The position numbers and the translations under genes were made by a program. The notes below the pieces were generated by a model. It saw only the letters and a program-made list of their open reading frames with translations, was not told where the DNA came from and searched no databases. A stretch of 28,123 bases of DNA from Oscillibacter sp. (GTDB taxonomy: Bacteria; Bacillota; Clostridia; Oscillospirales; Oscillospiraceae). Positions 22,010 to 28,123 of the stretch are shown here, piece after piece; position 1 is the first letter of the stretch, and every line of letters begins with the position of its first letter. The stretch spans positions 2,095 through 30,217 of the forward strand of contig DPGF01000121.1 in NCBI GenBank assembly GCA_003522105.1. Direction: 5' to 3'.

Positions 22010-24031
22010 ATGGATCCCAAACGCTTTACCCGCCGCCTCGTTGCGCTCGGTGCGGTGATGTTCCTCTGCGCGGTCGTGTTCGTCGTCACGCTGTTCGACG
22101 CGCAGATCGTCAACGGCGACGATTACCTTGCCCAGTCCGTGCGCGCAAACGCCAAGGTCGAAACGGTCAAGGGTACGCGCGGCGTCATCACCGACCGCAA
22201 CGGCAAGGTGCTTGTGTCGAACCGCGCGGTCTACACGCTGGATTTTGACTCTTCTCTCGTCCCGGACGATGAGCTGAACGACGCGCTGCTGCGCCTCATC
22301 GCGCTGATGAACGCGCAGGGCGTCGAGATCAAGGACACGCTGCCGCTCTCCCAAAGCTCCCCCTACGTCTACGACACCGCAAACGGCAGCGCCAAGACGC
22401 TCTCCAAATACCTTGTCTCGCTCAAGTGGATCAGCGAGAGCGCCGTCGATGAGGACGGCCTGCCCACCACGCTCACCGGCTCGGCGCTGTTCCTCAAGCT
22501 GCGCAGCGAATACGATATTGATGAGACCCTCCCCGCCGCCACGGTGCGCACGCTCATCGGCCTGCGCTACTCCCTCGCCGCTGCCAAAATGAACGGCTCG
22601 ACGGTCTTTGAATTCGCAAGCGACGTGGACATTCCGCTCATCTCTCTCATCAAGGACGGCAACTATCTGGGCGTGCAGGTGGACACCTCGTCCGTGCGTG
22701 TTTACGAGACCGACTACGCCGCCCATGTGCTTGGCTACACCGGCAGCATTCAGGATTGGGACGACTACAAGGATAAGCCCGGCTACACGCTTGCAAGCAT
22801 CGTCGGCATCTCGGGCGTGGAGAGCGCGTTTGAAGACTATCTGCACGGCAGCAACGGCAAGCGCCTTGTCACGTTCAACGACTCCGGCAAGATCACAGGC
22901 GAGCTCTACTCCGAGGAGCCGAAGCCCGGTTCCACCGTGGCCCTGACCATCGACATCGACTTTCAGGCGCAGGTGGAAGAAGCGCTCAAAAGCACCGTCT
23001 CTTCGATGACGAAGGCGGACGGCGTCGAGCGCGGCGCGGCGGTTGCCGTCGTGCATGTCGGCACGGGCGATGTGCTGGCGCTTGCGTCGTACCCGACCTA
23101 TTCCCTCTCGACCTTCCGCGAGAATATCTCCGAGCTTTCCAATGATTCGATGCGTCCGATGTGGAACCGCGCCACACAGGGCAAATACGCCCCCGGCTCC
23201 ACCCTCAAGCCCCTCACCGGCATTGCCGCGCTCGAATCCGGCGCGACCACCGTGCGCGAAAAGATCTACGACTCCGGTAAGTGGGTCTATCCCGGCTACT
23301 CGGCGAGCTACACCTACTGCTGGAAGCGCAGCGGACACGGCGCGCTCAACGTGCGCGGCGCGATCATGAACTCCTGCAACTACTACTTTGCCGAAATGGG
23401 CTACCGCATGGGCATGGATACTCTGCGCAAGTACTACGCAGACTTCGGTCTCGGCGCGCCGACCGGCATTGAGATCGGCGACACTGCCGGCCGCCTCCCC
23501 TCGCAGAACGAGGGCGAAAACCTTGCCCCGTGGGCGGCTTTCGGTCAGGCAAACCAGGAGTACTCTCCCCTCCAGCTTGCCAACTACATTGCAACGCTCT
23601 GCGGCGGGGGCGAGCGCTATACCACCCACCTTTTGAAGAATGTCCGCTCCAGCGGCTCCGGTACGCTCGAATACGTTTACGACGCCGCGCCGGTCGAAAC
23701 GGTCTCGATGAGCAGCGAAAATCTCTCCGCCGTGCTCGCCGGCATGCACGATCTTGCCGCCGACGGCGCGGTCTCGTCCTACTTCAAGGACTGTATCGTC
23801 GACGCAGCCGCCAAGACCGGTACGGTCCAGACTGGCGACACGAAGAACAACAACGGCGCGTTCGTCTGCTTCGCCCCCTACGACGATCCGCAGATCGCCG
23901 TGGCCATTGTCATCGAAAAGGGCGGCTCCGGCGCAGCGTTGGCCTCCACCGCCGTGCAGGTGCTCAACGCTTATTTTTCCAATGCGTCCGCCTCCTCTGC
24001 GGTCACGGGCGAAAACGCACTCTTGGGTTGA
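22010..24031 (+). CDS. mrdA: Penicillin-binding protein 2, elongasome transpeptidase
   Basis: A class B PBP that cross-links peptidoglycan during side-wall growth. The 673 residues have a cytoplasmic tip, a membrane helix at about 9-32, a dimerisation region starting GTRGVITDRNGKVLVSNRAV, and the transpeptidase domain. The active-site motifs are complete: SxxK as GSTLK with Ser397 and Lys400, SxN as SCN at 455-457, and KTGT at 602-605. AAAGGAGG lies 6 bases before the ATG. It closes the maf-mreC-mreD-mrdA cluster, which supports PBP2 rather than a septal or spore-specific class B PBP. A terminator begins at its stop codon. Confidence 0.93.
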   Translation: MDPKRFTRRLVALGAVMFLCAVVFVVTLFDAQIVNGDDYLAQSVRANAKVETVKGTRGVITDRNGKVLVSNRAVYTLDFDSSLVPDDELNDALLRLIALMNAQGVEIKDTLPLSQSSPYVYDTANGSAKTLSKYLVSLKWISESAVDEDGLPTTLTGSALFLKLRSEYDIDETLPAATVRTLIGLRYSLAAAKMNGSTVFEFASDVDIPLISLIKDGNYLGVQVDTSSVRVYETDYAAHVLGYTGSIQDWDDYKDKPGYTLASIVGISGVESAFEDYLHGSNGKRLVTFNDSGKITGELYSEEPKPGSTVALTIDIDFQAQVEEALKSTVSSMTKADGVERGAAVAVVHVGTGDVLALASYPTYSLSTFRENISELSNDSMRPMWNRATQGKYAPGSTLKPLTGIAALESGATTVREKIYDSGKWVYPGYSASYTYCWKRSGHGALNVRGAIMNSCNYYFAEMGYRMGMDTLRKYYADFGLGAPTGIEIGDTAGRLPSQNEGENLAPWAAFGQANQEYSPLQLANYIATLCGGGERYTTHLLKNVRSSGSGTLEYVYDAAPVETVSMSSENLSAVLAGMHDLAADGAVSSYFKDCIVDAAAKTGTVQTGDTKNNNGAFVCFAPYDDPQIAVAIVIEKGGSGAALASTAVQVLNAYFSNASASSAVTGENALLG

Positions 24032-24059
24032 GCGCGCCATTTTGGCGCGCTCTCCTTTT
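24031..24059 (+). terminator. Terminator after mrdA
   Basis: A perfect 9-bp stem (AGCGCGCCA at 24031-24039 with 24043-24051) with a 3-base loop TTT, followed by CTCCTTTTA. It overlaps the last base of the mrdA stop codon. The T-run is short. Confidence 0.7.
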
Positions 24060-24095
24060 AGTTATAGCCGCCGCAAAGCGGCAGAAAGGAATGTT

Positions 24096-25976
24096 ATGTC
24101 AACTTCTTGGTTTGATCCGCGCGATCTGCGCTGCAAATCCCCCTTCGGCGCGGTACCCTGCGGCGCCGCCGTCACCTTCTGCTTTCGCCCCGAGCGCGGC
24201 GCGGCGATTACGCGCTGCGAGCTGCTCGCCCACGGCGAGTTTGCCGACCGGTGGACGACCTTGGAGCTCGCGCCCGTCTTTGAGGACGGCGGCACGGTCT
24301 ACCGCTGCGTTTTCACCGCCCCCGATGATATAGAGCTCGTGTGGTATCACTTCCGCCTCTCGTGGGCGGACGGCGGCACGAGCTGCTGCGGGAAATCTGG
24401 CCTCTGCGCGTGGGACGCGGTCGAGCCCTGGCAGCTCACGGTCTACGACGATACGCACAAGACGCCGGAGTGGTTCGGCCGCGGCCTCACCTATCAGATC
24501 TTCCCCGACCGCTTCTGCCGCGCAAAAAAGCGGGACGTTGCGGGTCTTGTCGGGGCGCGCACGCTGCATGAGCGCTGGGACGAGCTGCCGGAATACCGCC
24601 CGAACGCGCAGGGCGAGATCACGTGCAGCGACTTTTTCGGCGGCGACTTGCAGGGCATCACGGAAAAGCTCGACTACCTCGCGTCCCTCGGCGTGACGAC
24701 GCTCTACCTCTGCCCCATCTTCGAAGCGTCCACCAACCACCGCTATGACACCGCCTGCTATGAGCGCATCGACCCGCTGCTCGGCGACGAAGAGGATTTC
24801 CGCACGCTCTGCGCGGAGGCAAAAAAGCGCGGCATTCACGTCATGCTCGACGGCGTTTTCAACCACACAGGGCGAAAGAGCGTCTACTTTAATGCCGACG
24901 GCTTCTATCCCGGCCTTGGCGCGGCGCAGGGCGAGCAGTCGCCCTACTACCACTGGTACAACTTCCACCCCTTCCCCGATGAGTACGACGCTTGGTGGGG
25001 CATCAAGAACCTGCCCGCGGTCAACGAGCTGGAGAAAAGCTACGTTGACTACATCATCGAAGGGGAAAATTCCATCATCAAGCGCTGGCTGCGCGCGGGC
25101 GCGTCCGGCTGGCGGCTCGACGTTGCCGACGAGCTGCCCGATGTGTTTATTGAAAAGATCCGCACGGCGATGAACGAAGTATGCCCCGACAGCTATCTTC
25201 TCGGCGAGGTCTGGGAGGACGGCACAACGAAGATCGCCTATTCCCAGCGCCGCCGATACCTTTTGGGCCGCGAGACGAACGGCTTGATGAATTACCCCTT
25301 CCGCACGGCACTGATGGCCTTTCTGCTCGGCGGCGGCGCGGAATACTTCCGTGACAGCATGGAACAGCTGCGCGAAAACTACCCCGCGCCCGCGTTTTAC
25401 GGCGCGATGAACTTCCTCTCGACCCATGATACGCCAAGACTTCTGACGATCCTCGGGCTGAGCGCGCCCGCGCCGCAGACGCGCGATGAGCGCGCGGTCT
25501 TCCGCCTGAGCGAGGAAGAGCTTGCGCACGGCAAAGCGCTTTTGAAGCTCGCCTCGCTGATCCTCTACACCTTCCCCGGCTCGCCGATGCTCTACTACGG
25601 CGACGAGGCAGGCATGCAGGGCTTTGAAGATCCCTTCAACCGCGGCACTTACCCCTGGGGACACGAAGACGAGGAACTCCTGCGCTGCTTCCGGCAGCTC
25701 GGTACGCTGCGCCGCGCGCACGAGGCGCTGCAAAGCGGCACGATCGTCTACCATGCCGCGCAGGGGCGCGTGCTGGCCTTTTCCCGCCGCGCAGCGCACG
25801 ATCACTGCCTCACGGTGGTCAACGCGGGTGAGGAAGTCGTCACCCTCACCCTTCCCTGGGACGCCGCGCTTGCCGAAGACGCGCTGTCGCATCAGGCATT
25901 CTTCTGCGGCGACGGTATGCTCCGCCTGACCCTTGAACCCTACGGCGCGATGCTGCTGACAGAACCGCAGGACTGA
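24096..25976 (+). CDS. GH13-family alpha-glycosidase (neopullulanase/cyclomaltodextrinase-like)
   Basis: A 626-residue alpha-amylase superfamily enzyme with no signal peptide, so cytoplasmic, likely acting on imported maltodextrins. The ATG at 24096 is preceded by AGAAAGGA; the frame is open upstream only as a shadow of mrdA. Residues 1-115 look like a beta-sandwich carbohydrate domain of the CBM34 type. The barrel shows region I DGVFNH (252-257), region II GWRLDVADEL with nucleophile Asp342, region III LLGEVWED with acid/base Glu371, and region IV STHDTPR with Asp445. A C-terminal beta domain ends the protein. LPAVNE takes the place of the short region V motif. The layout fits neopullulanase, cyclomaltodextrinase or maltogenic amylase; the exact specificity is open. 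It stands between the mre cluster and the par locus with no other sugar genes near. Confidence 0.9.
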   Translation: MSTSWFDPRDLRCKSPFGAVPCGAAVTFCFRPERGAAITRCELLAHGEFADRWTTLELAPVFEDGGTVYRCVFTAPDDIELVWYHFRLSWADGGTSCCGKSGLCAWDAVEPWQLTVYDDTHKTPEWFGRGLTYQIFPDRFCRAKKRDVAGLVGARTLHERWDELPEYRPNAQGEITCSDFFGGDLQGITEKLDYLASLGVTTLYLCPIFEASTNHRYDTACYERIDPLLGDEEDFRTLCAEAKKRGIHVMLDGVFNHTGRKSVYFNADGFYPGLGAAQGEQSPYYHWYNFHPFPDEYDAWWGIKNLPAVNELEKSYVDYIIEGENSIIKRWLRAGASGWRLDVADELPDVFIEKIRTAMNEVCPDSYLLGEVWEDGTTKIAYSQRRRYLLGRETNGLMNYPFRTALMAFLLGGGAEYFRDSMEQLRENYPAPAFYGAMNFLSTHDTPRLLTILGLSAPAPQTRDERAVFRLSEEELAHGKALLKLASLILYTFPGSPMLYYGDEAGMQGFEDPFNRGTYPWGHEDEELLRCFRQLGTLRRAHEALQSGTIVYHAAQGRVLAFSRRAAHDHCLTVVNAGEEVVTLTLPWDAALAEDALSHQAFFCGDGMLRLTLEPYGAMLLTEPQD

Positions 25977-25980
25977 GGCT

Positions 25981-25996
25981 TGTTTCACGTGAAACA
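25981..25996. promoter_or_regulatory. Perfect parS site 1
   Basis: TGTTTCACGTGAAACA, identical over 16 bases to the parS consensus bound by Spo0J/ParB. It starts 4 bases after the stop codon of the GH13 gene and 244 bases before the parA start. Confidence 0.95.
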
Positions 25997-26006
25997 CTGA
26001 TTTGAG

Positions 26007-26045
26007 CGTCATGGTAAAGGTGGAAGCCTTTACCATGACGTCCTT
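26007..26045 (+). terminator. Perfect 14-bp hairpin after the GH13 gene
   Basis: CGTCATGGTAAAGG (26007-26020) pairs perfectly with 26027-26040 around a 6-base loop; only TCCTTTC follows. It is probably the terminator of the GH13 gene, with a weak T-run. It lies between the two parS sites. The following 75 bases (26046-26119) hold no gene I recognise. Confidence 0.6.
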
Positions 26046-26119
26046 TCATTCCTCCGCACACCTGCTCGGCAGAACCCAGATGGCAGCAAAATCAAGACGT
26101 AAAGGTCTGCACCTTGTCA

Positions 26120-26135
26120 TGTTTCACGTGAAACA
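26120..26135. promoter_or_regulatory. Perfect parS site 2
   Basis: A second TGTTTCACGTGAAACA, identical to the consensus and to site 1. It lies 25 bases upstream of the parA -35 element, where loading and spreading of ParB could also repress the parA-parB promoter. Confidence 0.95.
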
Positions 26136-26160
26136 AATTCGCAAAATTTGAGCTTTTCTG

Positions 26161-26188
26161 TTGAAATCAGAGCATTTTGTGTTATACT
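26161..26188 (+). promoter_or_regulatory. Promoter of parA-parB
   Basis: TTGAAA (26161-26166), a 16-base spacer, and TATACT (26183-26188) with TG-N before it. The leader would be about 45 bases. It is close to parS site 2. Confidence 0.8.
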
Positions 26189-26239
26189 GAACAGGAATGT
26201 AAACGGATCAATGCAGTTACGACTAAGGTGGGTGTTTTT

Positions 26240-26995
26240 TTGGCTAAAATCGTTGCAATTGTCAATCAAAAGGGTGGCGTCGGCAAGACGACGACCTGTG
26301 TCAACCTGACCTCTTCCCTCAAGGAAAAGGGAAATCGCGTTCTGCTGTGCGACTTTGACCCGCAGGCCAACTCCACCTCCGGCATGGGCGTGGACAAGAC
26401 GACCGCGCGCAGCGTGTACGACGTGCTCATCAACGGCGCAGATGTGACAGCCTGCGTCACGCACACGCGCTACGGCGACGTGCTGCCCTCCTCCAAGGCG
26501 CTGGCAGGCGCGGGCATCGAGATGATCGACCGCGAAAACCGCGAATTCCTGCTCAAGCAGGCGCTCGACGTTCTCTCCCCCAATTATGACTATATTCTCA
26601 TCGACTGCCCGCCCTCGCTTGAGCTGCTGACGGTCAACGCGCTCTGCGCGGCCAATTCCCTGATCGTTCCCGTGCAGGGCGAATATTTTGCGCTCGAAGG
26701 GCTTTCCGATCTGATGCACACCGTCCGCATGGTGCGCCGCAGCCTCAACCCCGGCCTCGATCTGGAAGGCGTGCTGCTGACGATGTTCGACGGGCGCACC
26801 AATCTTGCCCTGCAAGTGGCCGAAGAGGTCAAGCGCTACTTCCCCGGCAAGGTGTATTCGACCGTCATCCCGCGCAACGTGCGTCTTTCCGAAGCGCCGA
26901 GCCACGGCAAGCCCATCAACTACTACGACCGCACCTCCCGTGGCGCGGAAGCGTACAGCGACCTCGCCAACGAGTTTTTGAAGCAGAACAAGTAA
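26240..26995 (+). CDS. soj: Chromosome partitioning ATPase Soj/ParA
   Basis: Soj is a DNA-binding ATPase that works with Spo0J in chromosome segregation and control of DnaA. The start is the TTG at 26240, with AAGGTGG about 8 bases upstream, giving MAKIVAIVNQKGGVGKTTTC, the normal family N-terminus; upstream in-frame codons lie on the promoter. The protein has 251 residues, the usual chromosomal ParA length without an extra N-terminal DNA-binding domain. The deviant Walker A KGGVGKTT is at 11-18, the second motif is in LLCDFDPQANSTSG, and Walker B is in YILIDCPPSLELL. It lies 59 bases before parB, and two parS sites are upstream. Confidence 0.96.
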   Translation: MAKIVAIVNQKGGVGKTTTCVNLTSSLKEKGNRVLLCDFDPQANSTSGMGVDKTTARSVYDVLINGADVTACVTHTRYGDVLPSSKALAGAGIEMIDRENREFLLKQALDVLSPNYDYILIDCPPSLELLTVNALCAANSLIVPVQGEYFALEGLSDLMHTVRMVRRSLNPGLDLEGVLLTMFDGRTNLALQVAEEVKRYFPGKVYSTVIPRNVRLSEAPSHGKPINYYDRTSRGAEAYSDLANEFLKQNK

Positions 26996-27054
26996 TACAT
27001 AAAATATGAGGGCATATTCGCCCTTTCACCCCCGCAGAAAGGAGATGTTCCCCT

Positions 27055-27945
27055 ATGGCAAACGCAAACCGCGGGCTCGGCAAGGGTCTGGGTGCGTTGC
27101 TCGGCGATGTCGCCCTGCGCACCGACACATCGGACAGCCTCTACCTCCCCATCTCGCAGATCGAGCCCTATGCCAACCAGCCGCGCCACCACTTCGACGA
27201 AGACGCTTTGCAGGATCTCGCCGATTCCATTCGTGAGCACGGCATCATTCAGCCGCTGACGGTTCGCCGCCTTTCTTCCGGCTATTATCAGATCATCGCC
27301 GGCGAGCGCCGCTGGCGCGCCGCGCGCATCGCCGGTCTCAGCGAAGTGCCCGCCATCGTCATCGAGGCGGACGACCGCAAGATGACCGAGCTCTCGCTCA
27401 TTGAGAACTTGCAGCGCGAGGATCTCGACCCTATCGAAGAAGCCGAAGGCTACAAAACGCTGATGGACAACTATCAGCTCACGCAGGAGGAAGCCGCCGA
27501 GCGCGTGGGCAAGTCCCGCTCCGCCGTGGCAAACAGCCTGAGATTGCTGGGGCTCTGCCCCGAGGTGCGCGAAATGCTGCAAAATGGCGTTCTTTCCGGC
27601 GGCCACGCCCGCGCGCTGCTGCCGCTCAAGGCGGACTTGCAGCTGGAAGCGGCCAAAGCGGTCGCCGCGCAGGGGCTGAGCGTTCGCCAGACAGAAGCGC
27701 TCGCCAAGCGCCTTGCAAACCCCAAGGAGGAGCGCAAACTCTCAAACGACGAGCGCATCGCCGAGAGCTACGGCCGGTTGGCCGCGCAGGAGCTGAGCGA
27801 TAAGATCGGCCGCACCTGCCGCATCGTTTCCGGCAGGAAAAAGGGACGCATTGAGCTGGACTACTACGGGATCGACGATCTGAACGACCTGCTCGAAGCG
27901 CTCGCCGCCATCAAACGCAGAAAGGACGGAAGCGAAAAAGAATGA
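27055..27945 (+). CDS. spo0J: Chromosome partitioning protein Spo0J/ParB
   Basis: ParB binds parS, forms a CTP-dependent sliding clamp and recruits SMC. The 296-residue protein begins with RGLGKGLGALLGD, the Soj-stimulating N-terminal motif of chromosomal ParB. Then come NQPRHHFDED at 41-50, the CTP-binding GERRWRA at 83-89, IENLQREDLDPIEEA, and a helix-turn-helix at about 140-166 (LTQEEAAERVGKSRSAVANS). The C-terminal dimerisation region ends at GRIELDYYGIDDLNDLLEAL. AAAGGAG lies upstream of the ATG at 27055. It is the second ParB-family protein in the window and, by its N-terminus and its place after soj, the true partner of the parS sites. It overlaps the next start codon (ATGA). Confidence 0.96.
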   Translation: MANANRGLGKGLGALLGDVALRTDTSDSLYLPISQIEPYANQPRHHFDEDALQDLADSIREHGIIQPLTVRRLSSGYYQIIAGERRWRAARIAGLSEVPAIVIEADDRKMTELSLIENLQREDLDPIEEAEGYKTLMDNYQLTQEEAAERVGKSRSAVANSLRLLGLCPEVREMLQNGVLSGGHARALLPLKADLQLEAAKAVAAQGLSVRQTEALAKRLANPKEERKLSNDERIAESYGRLAAQELSDKIGRTCRIVSGRKKGRIELDYYGIDDLNDLLEALAAIKRRKDGSEKE

Positions 27946-28123
27946 CCGATTTTGTTCACGAAGCCCCCAAGGACCCGAACAAGGCAAGCGCGCCCAAGGA
28001 GGAAAAGCCCACCACTGAGCGCGAGCGCATGAAAAAAGTATATACTTACGTTGCGATCCTCTTCACCGTGGCATTTCTGCTGATTTTATGGACATTTCTC
28101 ATGAATCAGCGCAGCATCAACGA
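27942..28123 (+). CDS. Small membrane protein downstream of parB (3' end outside window)
   Basis: The ATG at 27942 overlaps the parB stop codon by four bases (ATGA), and AGAAAGGA lies about 15 bases upstream. The 60 codons seen give a charged, Lys/Pro/Glu-rich cytoplasmic start (MTDFVHEAPKDPNKASAPKE), then one membrane helix (about residues 33-54, VYTYVAILFTVAFLLILWTF), then MNQRSIN where the window ends. I do not recognise a named family. The coupling to parB suggests co-expression with the segregation genes; a membrane protein with a coiled coil outside the window is one possibility. Confidence 0.7.
   Translation, partial: MTDFVHEAPKDPNKASAPKEEKPTTERERMKKVYTYVAILFTVAFLLILWTFLMNQRSIN

Noticed and set aside
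21743..24040. A 765-codon open frame opposite mrdA and mreD
   Set aside because: A shadow frame from high GC at third positions; the plus-strand genes explain the sequence fully.
26046..26119. Possible small SRP RNA or tRNA before parA
   Set aside because: The SRP apical loop motif is not there, and no tRNA cloverleaf or T-loop sequence is seen.

Overview
The window is a GC-rich (visibly above 60% G+C in coding regions) chromosomal segment of a Gram-positive-type anaerobe, most likely a clostridial Firmicute of the Oscillospiraceae type. The reasons are the histidine-to-formate folate genes, a DnaD/DnaI-type primosome, Noc together with Soj/Spo0J and parS sites, MreC/MreD/PBP2, VanW and ZapA, all with strong AGGAGG-type ribosome binding sites and sigma-A-like promoters. 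There are no mobile elements, tRNA, rRNA or CRISPR arrays, and no gene-free stretch longer than about 265 bases.

Region 1 (1-5430, plus strand) is catabolic. It holds the 3' part of histidine ammonia-lyase, a PLP-independent epimerase-fold protein that most resembles histidine racemases of the CntK type, formate-tetrahydrofolate ligase, a formimino-/methenyl-THF cyclodeaminase/cyclohydrolase family protein, and an orphan CofE/FbiB-like (F420-0:glutamate ligase family) protein. The first four make a plausible route from D- or L-histidine through one-carbon folates to formate and ATP. A terminator that probably works in both directions closes the region.

Region 2 (5440-17309, minus strand; transcription runs from right to left) contains, in transcription order, dnaD-dnaC(dnaI), the F1Fo ATP synthase genes atpE2 / atpB-atpE1-atpF-atpA-atpG-atpD-atpC, then noc and a vanW-family surface protein. 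The ATP synthase locus is the most unusual part. There is no separate atpH, and the alpha subunit carries an N-terminal extension of about 80 residues that looks like the C-terminal domain of the delta subunit. There are two c-subunit genes, one on each side of atpB, each with a signal-peptide-like leader, and one has an altered RQP loop. atpE2 and atpB each have their own promoter.

Region 3 (17396-28123, plus strand) starts from a divergent promoter region: zapA, a U32-family protein, maf, mreC, mreD, mrdA (PBP2, with no mreB nearby), a cytoplasmic GH13 alpha-glucosidase/neopullulanase, then soj(parA)-spo0J(parB) and the start of a small membrane protein cut by the window end. Two perfect parS sites lie just upstream of parA, and a third, imperfect one lies in the vanW gene next to noc. 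The clustering of parAB, parS, noc and primosome genes suggests an origin-proximal position; this is inference.
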